Shown: piece after piece, positions 41,241-50,296 of the stretch | How the letters are laid out: each line of letters begins with the position of its first letter | Position numbering within the stretch: the stretch's first letter is position 1 | NCBI GenBank assembly: GCA_027493545.1 | Contig: JAOSKR010000003.1 | Span: forward strand, 781,711 to 845,710 | From: Roseovarius sp. | Lineage (GTDB): Bacteria; Pseudomonadota; Alphaproteobacteria; Rhodobacterales; Rhodobacteraceae | DNA: 64,000 nt | Reading direction: 5' to 3' | The notes under the pieces: model-generated | Databases searched by the model: none | What the model saw: only the letters and a program-made list of their open reading frames with translations | Told to the model about the DNA's origin: nothing | Program-made: the position numbers and the translations under genes

Positions 41241-42224
41241 TCATGTTGTGCGGGCCCCGAAGCTCTGGTCGAAAAACCGCAGCCAGTTTCCGCCCGTCAG
41301 CGCGTCCACTTCGGCGGCATTGAAACCTGTCTTGCGCAAGCCCTGCGCGATGTTAGCGAAATCGCGGTTGTCGCGAAACCATTCGGGCTGCCGCGGAAAG
41401 CCGGGGGCGGCGGCCGAACCCTCGCCGAAATCGGTCCGCTTCGACCAGCGGCCGTTGCGCATCCAGGTCACCACGCCGTCGGGCTGGTCCCGGCAGAGGT
41501 CCGAGCCGATGCCGAAATGGTCGATACCGAAACGCTCGACCGCCATCGCCACCATCTCGCAGAAGCTTTCGAGCGTGCACTCGGAGCCGTTCGCCAGATG
41601 ATGAGCATAGAGCGAAAATCCCATCATGCCGCCCGATGCGACCACCGCGCGGATCACGTCGTCGCGCTTGTTGCGCAATGCCGGATGCCAGCGGTGCGGG
41701 TTGGCGTGGGTGATGGCGATGGGGCGCTGGGAAATTCCGGCCGCCTCCATGGTCGAGCGGTCGGCGGAATGGCTCATGTCGATGACCATTCCGACGCGGT
41801 TCATCTCGGCGATGACCTGACGGCCCATGCGGGTGATGCCGGGGTCGTCGTCCTCGTAACAGCCGGTCGCCAGCAGCGACTGGTTGTTGTAGGAAAGCTG
41901 CATGAAGCGCAGCCCCAGTTTGTGCAGCACCTCGACAAGCCCGATGTCGTCCTCGACGGGGCTGGGGTTCTGGGCGCCGAAAAAGATCGCGGTGCGCCCC
42001 TCTTCGCGCGCGCGGCGCACGTCATCTCCGGCATGTCCCTGAAAGATGAGGTCGGGATGGTCCTCGAACCAGCGGTTCCAGCGCTCGATATTGAGCACGG
42101 TTTCGCGGAAATTCTCGTGATAGGCGATGGTGACATGCACCGCGTCTAGGCCGCCCTCGCGCATCTGGCGGAAGATCTTTTCCGACCAGTTGGCGTATTG
42201 CAGGCCGTCGACGCGATAGCTCAT
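41241..42224 (-). CDS. Peptidase M19 (renal dipeptidase) family protein lacking part of the metal site
   Basis: 327 residues of the M19 TIM-barrel. Several metal-site elements are present: VIDMSHSADRSTM (His), PIAITHANPHRWHP (His) and FGIGSDLCRDQ (Asp). The amino-terminal HxD pair normally found in a DGHND-type motif is replaced by VDGLQY, and the bridging Glu region reads FFGAQNPSPV with Gln. This suggests a mononuclear site or a non-peptidase role such as hydrolysis of a small amide in the pathway. Overlaps the aldehyde dehydrogenase stop by four bases (ATGA), so it is translationally coupled to it. Frame intact. Confidence 0.85.
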   Translation of the reverse strand: MSYRVDGLQYANWSEKIFRQMREGGLDAVHVTIAYHENFRETVLNIERWNRWFEDHPDLIFQGHAGDDVRRAREEGRTAIFFGAQNPSPVEDDIGLVEVLHKLGLRFMQLSYNNQSLLATGCYEDDDPGITRMGRQVIAEMNRVGMVIDMSHSADRSTMEAAGISQRPIAITHANPHRWHPALRNKRDDVIRAVVASGGMMGFSLYAHHLANGSECTLESFCEMVAMAVERFGIDHFGIGSDLCRDQPDGVVTWMRNGRWSKRTDFGEGSAAAPGFPRQPEWFRDNRDFANIAQGLRKTGFNAAEVDALTGGNWLRFFDQSFGARTT

Positions 42225-43672
42225 GCCGGCGCTCCGGCGGCGATATAGGCGGTCTTGACGGTGGTGTAGAATTCGCGCGCATGGGTGCCCTGCTCGCGCG
42301 GCCCGTAGGAGCTCTGCCCGCGGCCGCCGAAGGGGACGTGATAATCGGTGCCGGCGGTGGGCAGGTTGACGGTGACGACACCGGTGCGGGCGTTGCGGCG
42401 AAAATGCGTGGCGCGCGCCAGATCGCGGGTGACGATGCCCGATGTGAGTCCGAATTCGGTGTCGTTGACGGCCGCCAGCGCCTCGTCGTAGCTGCCCACG
42501 CGGATGACGGCGGCAAGCGGCGCGAACATCTCTTCGCGGTTGATCTGCATGGTATTTTTCGTGTTCAGAAAGACGCCCGGCGACATGTAGTGGCCGTCAT
42601 GTTCCAGTGTCAGGCGCTCGCCGCCGCAGGCCAGTTCGGCCCCCTCGGCGCGGCCCAGTTCGACGTAGCGCAGGTTCTCGGCCAGCTGCTCGGCGCTTAC
42701 CACCGGGCCCATCTGGGTGCCCTCGGCGAGAGCGTGCCCGACCTTGAGCGCCCTGGCGCCCGCCACCAGCTTTTCGGCAAAGGCGTCGTGCACCTTGTCG
42801 TGCACGATCAGGCGCGACGAGGCGGTGCATTTCTGTCCGGTGCCCCCGAAGGCGCCGCCCAGGGCCGTGGTCACCGCAAGGTCAAGGTCTGCGTCCTCCA
42901 TCACCGCCAGCGCGTTCTTGGAGCCCATCTCCATCTGCAGCCGGGTGAAATTGGGCGCCGCCACGGCGGCAATGCCGCGCCCCACCGGCACCGAGCCGGT
43001 GAACGAGATCGCGTCGATGGCGCGACTTTCCACCAGCCTCTGGCCGACCGCGCGCCCGGGCCCCATGACCAGGTTGAAGAGCCCCGCCGGCAGGTCCTGC
43101 CGGGCGATGATCTCGGTCAGGGCATGGGCCGAGGCGGGGGTCAGGTTGGCGGGCTTCCACACCACCGCGTTGCCAAAGGCCAGCGCCGGAGCGATCTTCC
43201 AGCTGGCGGTGGCGACGGGAAAGTTCCAAGGGCTGATCACCGCCACCACGCCCACCGGCTCGCGCCTTATGTCGACCTCGATGCCGTCGCGGACGCTGTC
43301 GGCGTTCTCGCCCAGCTGGCGCAGCGCCTCGTGGGCGTAATAGGTAAAGAACTGCCCGGCGCGCCAGACCTCGCCGCGGCCCTCGGCCAGCGGCTTGCCC
43401 TCCTCGCGGCTCAGCAACTGGCCGAGCTCGTCGGCGCGCGCCATCAGCTCAGAGCCGATCGCCATCAGCGCCGCCTGTTTCCGTTCAAGTCCGGCATGCG
43501 CCCATTCGCCCTGCGCCGCGCGCGCGGCCGCGAGCGCCTCGTCGAGCTGCGCGGCATCGGCCTGGGCATAGACGCCCACCAGGTCGGAAAGGTCCGAAGG
43601 GTTGCGGTTCTCGATCTCGTCCGCGCCAGAGACCCACCGTCCGGCGATGTAGTTGCGGCTGATCCCGGTCAT
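42221..43672 (-). CDS. Aldehyde dehydrogenase, alpha-ketoglutarate-semialdehyde type likely
   Basis: NAD(P)-dependent aldehyde dehydrogenase of 483 residues from ATG 43672. It has the cofactor motif VVAVISPWNFPVATASWKIA, VVWKPANLTPASAH, the FTGSVPVGRGIAA loop, the general-base Glu in LQMEMGSKNALAVMED and the catalytic Cys in GGTGQKCTASSRLIV. The close GQKCTASSR and GSKNALAV match the alpha-ketoglutarate (2,5-dioxopentanoate) semialdehyde dehydrogenase group, the last step of hydroxyproline and some sugar acid breakdown. First gene of the operon that ends in the proline-racemase-family enzyme. A palindromic operator candidate lies 52 bases upstream. Substrate inferred from family and context. 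Confidence 0.87.
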   Translation of the reverse strand: MTGISRNYIAGRWVSGADEIENRNPSDLSDLVGVYAQADAAQLDEALAAARAAQGEWAHAGLERKQAALMAIGSELMARADELGQLLSREEGKPLAEGRGEVWRAGQFFTYYAHEALRQLGENADSVRDGIEVDIRREPVGVVAVISPWNFPVATASWKIAPALAFGNAVVWKPANLTPASAHALTEIIARQDLPAGLFNLVMGPGRAVGQRLVESRAIDAISFTGSVPVGRGIAAVAAPNFTRLQMEMGSKNALAVMEDADLDLAVTTALGGAFGGTGQKCTASSRLIVHDKVHDAFAEKLVAGARALKVGHALAEGTQMGPVVSAEQLAENLRYVELGRAEGAELACGGERLTLEHDGHYMSPGVFLNTKNTMQINREEMFAPLAAVIRVGSYDEALAAVNDTEFGLTSGIVTRDLARATHFRRNARTGVVTVNLPTAGTDYHVPFGGRGQSSYGPREQGTHAREFYTTVKTAYIAAGAPA

Positions 43673-43723
43673 GTCCTGCCCCCATGCTGTCGCGCTGCCT
43701 GTCGGGGCATATGGCCACGGCGG

Positions 43724-43774
43724 GAATTTCAGATCAAATCTAAAATTCTGCATTCAATTTCAGTTTTTCTGAAA
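43724..43774. promoter_or_regulatory. Palindromic operator region upstream of the hydroxyproline-type operon
   Basis: GAATTTCAGAT-CAA-ATCTAAAATTC (43724-43748) is an inverted repeat with ten of eleven arm positions matching, in an AT-rich island. A second inverted repeat, TTTCAG-TTTTT-CTGAAA, lies at 43758-43774, and the word AATTTCAG occurs in both, 31 bases apart (about three helical turns). It sits between the glpK stop and the aldehyde dehydrogenase start, so it should control the latter. No regulator gene is adjacent. Confidence 0.6.
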
Positions 43775-43786
43775 CGACCGAGGCGG

Positions 43787-45279
43787 TTACACCGTCATCG
43801 CCGCCGCGACCGCCCGCACCCGGGCGGTGTGCCGCGCGTTCCGCCAGCCATCGTCGCGGCCGGGGACAAAGCGGCGCTCGAGCGCCCAGGCGTCGGAGAA
43901 CCCGGCCTCGTCGGGGTAGAGCCCGGCCTGCCGCCCCGCCAGCCACGCCGCCCCCAGCGCCGTGGTCTCGAGCCCCGCCGGGCGGTCGACCGGCGCGCCG
44001 GTGATGTCGGCCAGAAACTGCATCGCCCAGTCCGAGGCGCTCATGCCGCCATCGACCCGCAGCACCGCGCCGTTCTCGTCGCCACCCGGCCAGTCGGCGG
44101 CCATCGCATCGAGCAGGTCGCGGGTCTGGAAGCCCACGCTTTCCAGCGCCGCGCGGGCCAGCTCGGCCGGGCCGGAATTGCGCGTCAGCCCGAAGATCGC
44201 GCCGCGGCAGTCGGGCCGCCAATGGGGCGCGCCGAGCCCGGTGAAGGCGGGGCACCAGGATCACCTCCTGATCGGGGTCGGCCGCCTCGGCCATCGCCTG
44301 CGTCTGGTGCGCGCCCGTGATGATCCCCAGCCCGTCGCGCAGCCACTGCACCACCGTCCCGGCGTGAAAGATCGAGCCTTCGAGCGCATAGGCCACTCGC
44401 CCGTCGAGCCGCCAGGCGATGGTGGTCAGGAGCCGGTATTTCGAGGTCACCGGCACCGCCCCGGTGTGGAGCAGGGCAAAGCAGCCGGTGCCGTAGGTGG
44501 CCTTGATCATGCCGGGGGAAAAACAGGCCTGCCCCATCGCCGCCGCCTGCTGATCGCCGGCGACGCCCCGGATCGGGATCGCGCGGCCCAGGAGTGCCGG
44601 ATCGGTGGTGCCGTACTCGGCGGCGCAGTCGCGCACCTCGGGCAGCATCGCCATCGGCACGCCGAAGAGCGCGCACATCTCGGCGCTCCAGCGGCCCTCG
44701 CGGATGTCGTAGAGCGCGGTACGCGCGGCGTTGGTGGCGTCGGTGGCATGCACCCGCCCAGCCGTGAGCCGCCAGATGAGATAGCAATCAATGGTGCCGA
44801 AGAGCAGCTCGCCCGCCTCGGCGCCGGCGCGCGCGCCGGCGACATTGTCGAGCACCCAGGCGATCTTGGTGGCCGAGAAATAGGGGTCGATCAGCAACCC
44901 CGTCGTCTCGGTCACCTCGGCCTCGCAGCCCGCTTCGCGCAGGGCGCGGCAGGCGTCGGCGGTGCGGCGGTCCTGCCAGACGATGGCGCGGTGAACCGGG
45001 CGTCCGGTCGCGCGCTCCCAGATCACCGTTGTCTCGCGCTGGTTGGTGATGCCGATGCCGGCGATGCGGTCGGCACTGACGCCGGCGTGATCGAGCGCGG
45101 CGCGGGCAGCGGCGAGCGTCGTGTCCCAGATCTCGGCCGGGTCGTGCTCGACATGGCCCGGCGCGGGGAAATGCTGGGCGATTTCCTGCTGCGCGAGCCC
45201 GATCATGCGCATGGCGCGGTCGAATACCAGCGCCCGGCTCGATGTGGTGCCCTGGTCGATCGCCGAGGATATGATCCAT
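43787..45279 (-). CDS. glpK: Glycerol kinase, two frame breaks
   Basis: FGGY kinase phosphorylating glycerol to glycerol-3-phosphate, which GlpD (directly upstream) oxidises. ATG 45279 after GGAGGA begins MDHIL; one extra G near 45267 moves the frame into [17 protein letters not shown]. Then [59 protein letters not shown] and [13 protein letters not shown] second break near 44256 precedes [17 protein letters not shown] and the [19 protein letters not shown] motif. Corrected length about 497 residues, normal. Last gene of the minus-strand run from 50163. Confidence 0.93.
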
Positions 45280-45304
45280 CTTTTTCCTCCCCGCCGGGCC
45301 GCCG

Positions 45305-46879
45305 TCAGGCCCGCTCCCGCATCCAGGTTTCCAGCGCCGCGATTTCCGCCGCGCTCATCCGCAGGCCGAGCTTGCTGCGCCGCCAGACCACGTCCTCGGC
45401 GGTGCGGGCGAATTCCTTTTCCATCAGCCAGCGCACCTCGCGCTCGAAAAGGCCGGCGCCGAAATCGCGCCCCAGATCGGCGGCGTGCCGCGCGCCGGCG
45501 AGCACCTGCCGCGCCTCGGTGCCATAGGCGCGCACCAGCCGCCGGGCGCTGCGCGCATCGAGAAACGGGTGGGTGCCGGCGAGGTCCGCGACCAGCCGCG
45601 CCGCGCCGTCGACCGCGAAATCGCCGCCCGGCAGCGGCGCGCCGGCGGTCCACGGCCCCGCCTGCGCCCCAAGATGGGGCGCGAGCTGCTCGAGCACTTT
45701 TTCCGCGAGCCGGCGATAGGTGGTGATCTTGCCGCCAAAGACGTTGAGCAAGGGTGCGTCCCCGTCCCCGCCCGCCTCGAGCCGCAGTACATAGTCGCGC
45801 GTGGCCGCCGTGGCCGATGTCGCGCCATCGTCATAAAGCGGGCGCACACCGGAAAAGCGCCAGACGATCTCTTCGGCGCGCACCGGGCGGCGGAAATAGT
45901 CCGACACGAAGGCGCACAGATAGCGGGCTTCCGCCTCGGTGCAGACCGGCGGCACATCGGGGTCGGGGTGGTCGGCATCGGTGGTGCCGATCAGGGTGAA
46001 ATCCTCCTCGAACGGGATGGTGAAGACGATGCGCCCGTCGCGGCCTTGCAGGAAATAGCACTTGTCGTGATCGTAAAGCCGGCGGACGACGATATGGCTG
46101 CCCCGTACCAGCCGCAGATGCGCGCCGTTCGTTTGCGCCCCGGCAAGCCCGGCCACCTCGCCCGCCCAGGGCCCGGCGGCGTTGACCAGCGCCCGCGCGC
46201 TGCGCCACCGCCGCGCGCCGGTCTCGCTGTCCTCGAGCGTCAGCCGCCACAATCCGCGCTCCCGGCGCGCCTCGGTCAGCCGGTGCCGGGTCAGCACCTC
46301 GGCGCCCCGCTCGGCGGCATCGCGGGCATTCAGCGCCACCAGCCGTGCGTCATCGACCCAGCAGTCGGAATACTCGAACGCGCGGGTCATCCGCGCCTGA
46401 AGCGGCGCGCCCTCGGGCGTGCCGGCGAGCGACAGCGCGCGGGTGCCGGGCAGGATGCCGCGCCCGCCCATATGGTCGTAAAGCCACAGCCCCGCCCGAA
46501 TGAGCCACACCGGCCGGCGCCCGCGCAGCCACGGCATCGCCCACCCCAGCAGACGCGCTGCCGGGGTCTCGTCGTCAAAGCGCATCTTGGGGCAAAGCGG
46601 CAGCACAAAGCGCATTGGCCGGCTGATATGGGGCATCGCGCGCCAGAGGCGCTCGCGCTCGGCAAGCCCCTCGCGCACCAGCCGGAGCTCGAAATATTCC
46701 AGATAGCGCAGCCCGCCGTGAAAGAGCTTGGTCGAGGCCGAAGAAGTTGCCCCGGCCAGATCGCCCGCCTCGGCCAGGCACACCGACAGCCCGCGTCCCG
46801 CCGCATCGCGGGCGATGCCGCAGCCGTTGACACCGCCGCCCACGATGAAAAGATCGCATGCGGGCCTAGCGGATGACAT
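45305..46879 (-). CDS. glpD: Aerobic glycerol-3-phosphate dehydrogenase
   Basis: FAD-dependent, membrane-associated oxidation of glycerol-3-phosphate to dihydroxyacetone phosphate. 524 residues, intact: the N-terminal FAD loop [72 protein letters not shown] and the substrate region [12 protein letters not shown], then the C-terminal helical domain ([20 protein letters not shown]). ATG 46879 lies 14 bases inside the end of the upstream permease gene, so glpD appears translationally coupled to the ABC transporter. glpK follows 25 bases after its stop. Confidence 0.96.
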   Translation of the reverse strand: MSSARPACDLFIVGGGVNGCGIARDAAGRGLSVCLAEAGDLAGATSSASTKLFHGGLRYLEYFELRLVREGLAERERLWRAMPHISRPMRFVLPLCPKMRFDDETPAARLLGWAMPWLRGRRPVWLIRAGLWLYDHMGGRGILPGTRALSLAGTPEGAPLQARMTRAFEYSDCWVDDARLVALNARDAAERGAEVLTRHRLTEARRERGLWRLTLEDSETGARRWRSARALVNAAGPWAGEVAGLAGAQTNGAHLRLVRGSHIVVRRLYDHDKCYFLQGRDGRIVFTIPFEEDFTLIGTTDADHPDPDVPPVCTEAEARYLCAFVSDYFRRPVRAEEIVWRFSGVRPLYDDGATSATAATRDYVLRLEAGGDGDAPLLNVFGGKITTYRRLAEKVLEQLAPHLGAQAGPWTAGAPLPGGDFAVDGAARLVADLAGTHPFLDARSARRLVRAYGTEARQVLAGARHAADLGRDFGAGLFEREVRWLMEKEFARTAEDVVWRRSKLGLRMSAAEIAALETWMRERA

Positions 46880-47672
46880 TGATGCGCAGGCGCAGCCCGC
46901 GCCGCGCCTCCTGCGGCAGGTGGCGGTTGAGGCGGCGGTTGATCAGCCCGAAAAGCCCGACGATGATCAGTGTCAGCACGATGAAGAAACCGGCAAGGAT
47001 CGGGTAGGGCACGAACGGGTTGAAGGTCTTGTCGGCGAAATAATTGGCGTAATAGAGCGCGTCGCCCCGCTGCTGCCAGGCCGGAAAGCCCGAAAAGAAG
47101 ACCAGCGTGGTGGCGTGAAAGAGAAAGATCGCCTCGTTGGTGTAGGCCGGCCATGCCAGCCGCATCATGGTGGGCCAGACGATGCGGCGAAACCGCGCCC
47201 AGCCGGCAAAACCGTAGGCGTCGGCGGCCTCGACATCGCCGGTCGGGATCGAGCGCAGCGCGCCGTAGAAGATCTCGGCCGAATAGGCGGCGGTGTTGAG
47301 GAACAGCACGATCAGCGCCCCGAGCCAGGCCGAGGTGAAGGTATTGAAAAACGGGCTCACCGATTTCAGTGACAGGAACAGGAAATAGGCGAAAAAGAAC
47401 TGGATGAAGAGCGGCGAGCCGCGAAAGACCAGGATGAACCATTCCGAGGGCTTGCGCAGCAGCGGCGTGCGCGCGCCCTTGCCGAGCGCCAGCGCGTTGG
47501 CCAGGAAGAACCCGGCCAAGAGCGCCAGCGTGCCGAAATAGATGTTCCAGATCAGCCCCGAGCCGATCAGCGTCACCTGCTCGCAGAGCGTGAAGCCCTC
47601 ACGCGGCAGCAGCCGCGCGCCATACCCGAGGCTGCGCAGCCCGTAGTCCTGGACGGTCTGCCAGCAGCTCAT
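46866..47672 (-). CDS. Polar amino-acid ABC transporter permease (HisM-like)
   Basis: Inner-membrane permease of 268 residues with the HisM/GlnP fold: a long periplasmic N-terminus, then TM helices including LIWNIYFGTLALLAGFFLAN and FFFAYFLFLSLKSV. The motif VFRGSPLFIQ and the coupling loop (EIFYGALRSIPTGDVEAADAYG, then RRIVWPTMMRLAWPAYTNE) are characteristic of the polar amino-acid family. ATG 47672 overlaps the stop of the other permease (ATGA), and its own end overlaps glpD. Frame intact. Confidence 0.9.
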   Translation of the reverse strand: MSCWQTVQDYGLRSLGYGARLLPREGFTLCEQVTLIGSGLIWNIYFGTLALLAGFFLANALALGKGARTPLLRKPSEWFILVFRGSPLFIQFFFAYFLFLSLKSVSPFFNTFTSAWLGALIVLFLNTAAYSAEIFYGALRSIPTGDVEAADAYGFAGWARFRRIVWPTMMRLAWPAYTNEAIFLFHATTLVFFSGFPAWQQRGDALYYANYFADKTFNPFVPYPILAGFFIVLTLIIVGLFGLINRRLNRHLPQEARRGLRLRINVIR

Positions 47673-48547
47673 CGGGCGACCCTCTGCGCGGCGCCGCCTG
47701 TGGTGGCCTGGCCATGGCTGAGCCGCACCGTCAGGCGTTCGAGGAAAATTTCCGAAAGCCGCGTGAAGCCGAGATAGAAGATCAGCAGCGCCAGAAAGTA
47801 CCACACCCGCCAGTCGGCGTGGGGATAGGCGGTATAGCGCGGGTTGGCGGTGCCGCCCAGTTCGCGCGCCCAGTAGACGATGTCCTCGATCCCGAGCAGG
47901 AAGAGCAGCGGCGTGGCCTTGATCAGCACCATCCAGAGGTTCGAAAGCCCCGGCAGCGCATAGACCCACATCTGCGGCACCAGGATGCGCCGGAACGCCT
48001 GGCCGCGGGTCATGCCATAGGCCTCGGCGGTCTCGATCTGGGCGCGCGGAACCGCCCGCATCGCGCCGTAAAGCACGTTGGCCGCGAACGCGCCGAAGAC
48101 GATGGCGAAGGTCAGCACCGCGAGCAGGAAGCCGTAAACCTCATGGACCCATTGCGGCGCCGTCGAGAGCGGCAGCTTGGCGGCGGCGCAGACGACGAAA
48201 TCGTTGCCCTGCCGGATCGGCCGGTCCCAGTCGGGGCAGAGCACCTGATGGCGCAGCCACTCAAAACCCTGATCGAGCGCGATGACGAAGAAAAGAAAAA
48301 AGGCGATGTCGGGCACGCCGCGCACGATGGCGATATAGCCCTTTCCCAACAGCCGCAGCGGCAGCACCTGCGCCCGCGCCGCCACCGCCCCGACAAAGCC
48401 GAAGATCAGCGCCGCCGGCGCGGTGACCGCCAAGAGCAGCAGCACGGTGCCGAAACTGACATAGAACGCGGCATGCTTGCCGGTGGTCAGATAGCAGGCG
48501 AACCACTGCAGATCGGACAGGGCCGAGGGGTCTGTGCAGAAACCAAA
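47669..48547 (-). CDS. Polar amino-acid ABC transporter permease (HisQ-like), start uncertain
   Basis: Second permease of the importer. A protein from GTG 48445 would have 258 residues and begin MLLLLAVTAPAALIFGFVGA, lacking the conserved N-terminus. Reading upstream in the same frame gives natural sequence back to about 48547 (WFCTDPSALSDLQWFACYL, then TTGKHAAFYVSFG) with no ATG, GTG or TTG start, so the true start codon is probably altered by a sequence error in a T run there. Coupling loop: AMRAVPRAQIETAEAYGM then RRILVPQMWVYALPGL. It follows the binding-protein gene by about 80 bases. Confidence 0.82.
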   Translation of the reverse strand, partial: FGFCTDPSALSDLQWFACYLTTGKHAAFYVSFGTVLLLLAVTAPAALIFGFVGAVAARAQVLPLRLLGKGYIAIVRGVPDIAFFLFFVIALDQGFEWLRHQVLCPDWDRPIRQGNDFVVCAAAKLPLSTAPQWVHEVYGFLLAVLTFAIVFGAFAANVLYGAMRAVPRAQIETAEAYGMTRGQAFRRILVPQMWVYALPGLSNLWMVLIKATPLLFLLGIEDIVYWARELGGTANPRYTAYPHADWRVWYFLALLIFYLGFTRLSEIFLERLTVRLSHGQATTGGAAQRVAR

Positions 48548-48626
48548 AATGGCGGGCCTTCCGGGTCGCGGCGGCGGTTGTCGGGGCGATGGCGAAAGGG
48601 GGGCGCGTGCCCCCCTTTCCCTTGCG

Positions 48627-49346
48627 TCAGAAGGTGGCGGCGCCGGGCAGCCACTTCTCGATCAGCGCGTTGAGCGAGCCGTCGGCCTTCATCGAGTCGA
48701 TCGCAGCCGAGAACTTGTCCCTGAGCTCGTTGTCGCTTTCGCGGATGCCCATCCCCATGCCGTCGCCCAGGAGCACGTCCTCGCCCACCAGCATCAGGCC
48801 TTCGTCCTCCTCGGCGATGGGCAGGACGTAGGACTTGTCGAGGAACATCGCGTCGGCCTCGCCGTTGCGTACTGCCGCGACGGCCTCTTCGGGGGTGGCG
48901 AATTCGAGCATCGTCGCGCCCGATTCCGCGACATGTGCGGCTTGCAGGGTGCCGGCCTGCGCGGCGATCACGCCGTTTTCCAGATCGACGTCCGGCGAGG
49001 CGGCCAGATAGGCCGACGGGTCGGGCTGGGTGTAGGGCGAGGTGAAGTCGATCACCTCATCGCGCTCGCTGGTGATCGACATGCCGGCGATGATGGCGTC
49101 GTAGTTGCCCGAGACGAGGTTGGGGATGATCGAATCCCAGTCGTTCGTCACCCACTGGCATTTCAGTTCGGCGCGCTTGCAGAGCTCGTCGCCCAGCTCG
49201 CGCTCGAAGCCGTCGACCTGGCCGGCGTCGTTGATGAAGTTGTAGGGGGGGTAGGCGCCCTCGGTGCCCAGCCGCACCACGTCCTGGGCCATCGTCATCC
49301 CGGCCGAAACGGCCAGCGCGGCAGCGGAAAGGATCAGTTTTCTCAT
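48627..49346 (-). CDS. Amino-acid ABC transporter periplasmic binding protein
   Basis: PAAT family binding protein of 239 residues. Signal peptide MRKLILSAAALAVSAGMTMA with cleavage before QDVV. The ligand domain has LGTEGAYPPYNFINDAGQVDG, the arginine-free first lobe GFERELGDELCKRAELKC, PNLVSGNYDAIIAGMSIT, and a hinge region AAQAGTLQAAHV. A ligand of the lysine/arginine/histidine or opine type would be typical, but residues defining the specificity cannot be read with confidence. Second gene of the importer operon, 40 bases after the ATPase stop. Frame intact. Confidence 0.9.
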   Translation of the reverse strand: MRKLILSAAALAVSAGMTMAQDVVRLGTEGAYPPYNFINDAGQVDGFERELGDELCKRAELKCQWVTNDWDSIIPNLVSGNYDAIIAGMSITSERDEVIDFTSPYTQPDPSAYLAASPDVDLENGVIAAQAGTLQAAHVAESGATMLEFATPEEAVAAVRNGEADAMFLDKSYVLPIAEEDEGLMLVGEDVLLGDGMGMGIRESDNELRDKFSAAIDSMKADGSLNALIEKWLPGAATF

Positions 49347-49386
49347 GAAGGTTCTCCCATGGTTGATTTTCGGGGTTTCAGAGGTA

Positions 49387-50163
49387 TCAGGCAGCCATCG
49401 TCGAGCTGAGGAACTGCTGCAGCCGCCCGGACTTGGGTTGCCCGAAGAGTGCGTCGGGCGGGCCTTCCTCCTCGATCAGGCCCTGATGCAGAAAGATGAC
49501 GTGGTCGGAGACGTCCGCGGCCATCCGCATATCGTGGGTGACGATCATCATCGTGCGCCCCTCGGCGGCGAGATCGCGGATGACGCGCACCACCTCCTGT
49601 TCGAGTTCGGGGTCGAGCGCCGAGGTCGGTTCGTCGAAAAGCAGCGCCTCGGGCTCCATCGCCAGCGCCCGGGCGATGGCGGCGCGCTGCTGCTGGCCGC
49701 CCGACAGCTGCGCCGGCCAGGCGTCGCACTTGTCGCCGATGCCGACCTTGTCGAGATAGCCGCGCGCGGCCTCCTCGACCTCGGCGCGGTCGCGGCCCAG
49801 CACGGTGACCGGCGCCTCCATCACGTTTTGCAGGATGCTCAGATGCGCCCACAGGTTGAACTGCTGGAACACCATCGCGAGGTTGGTGCGGATGCGCAGC
49901 ACCTGTTTGGGGTCGGCGGGGTGGCGGCCCAGCCCCTCGCCGCGCCAGCGCACCGGCTCGCCCTTGAAGAGGATGTCGCCCTGCTGGCTGTCCTCGAGCA
50001 GGTTGATGCAGCGCAGGATGGTGGACTTGCCCGAACCTGACGAGCCGATCAGCGAAATGACGTTTCCGCGCTGCGCGGTGATGTCGACGCCCTTGATCAC
50101 CTCGAGCGTGCCGTAAGCCTTGTGCAGGTTGCGGGTTTCGATGACGGGCGTGGCGTCTTTCAA
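49387..50163 (-). CDS. Polar amino-acid ABC transporter ATP-binding protein
   Basis: HisP/GlnQ-type ATPase of 258 residues with Walker A GSSGSGKST, Q-loop FQQFNLWAHLS, signature LSGGQQQR, Walker B ALLFDEPTSALDP and H-loop IVTHDMR. The best start is a TTG at 50163, six bases after GGGAG and directly before KDATPVIETRNLHKAYGTLEV; the open frame runs further upstream without family likeness. First gene of the unit ATPase, binding protein, two permeases, glpD, glpK. Frame intact. Confidence 0.92.
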   Translation of the reverse strand: MKDATPVIETRNLHKAYGTLEVIKGVDITAQRGNVISLIGSSGSGKSTILRCINLLEDSQQGDILFKGEPVRWRGEGLGRHPADPKQVLRIRTNLAMVFQQFNLWAHLSILQNVMEAPVTVLGRDRAEVEEAARGYLDKVGIGDKCDAWPAQLSGGQQQRAAIARALAMEPEALLFDEPTSALDPELEQEVVRVIRDLAAEGRTMMIVTHDMRMAADVSDHVIFLHQGLIEEEGPPDALFGQPKSGRLQQFLSSTMAA

Positions 50164-50296
50164 GGCGGGCTCCCGGTGTGCGGTGGTGCAGCAACCCGCA
50201 GTAGGGCCGAAAATCGGGCGCAATGCAACGGCCAAAACGGGGCGGCGGGTGAGGGTTGGCCCGAGGAAACGGGACCGGCGGTTCGGTTTCGCCGGC

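Noticed and set aside
42281..44320. 679-codon plus-strand frame opposite the aldehyde dehydrogenase and glpK
   Set aside because: Overlaps two recognised genes on the other strand and has shadow composition.
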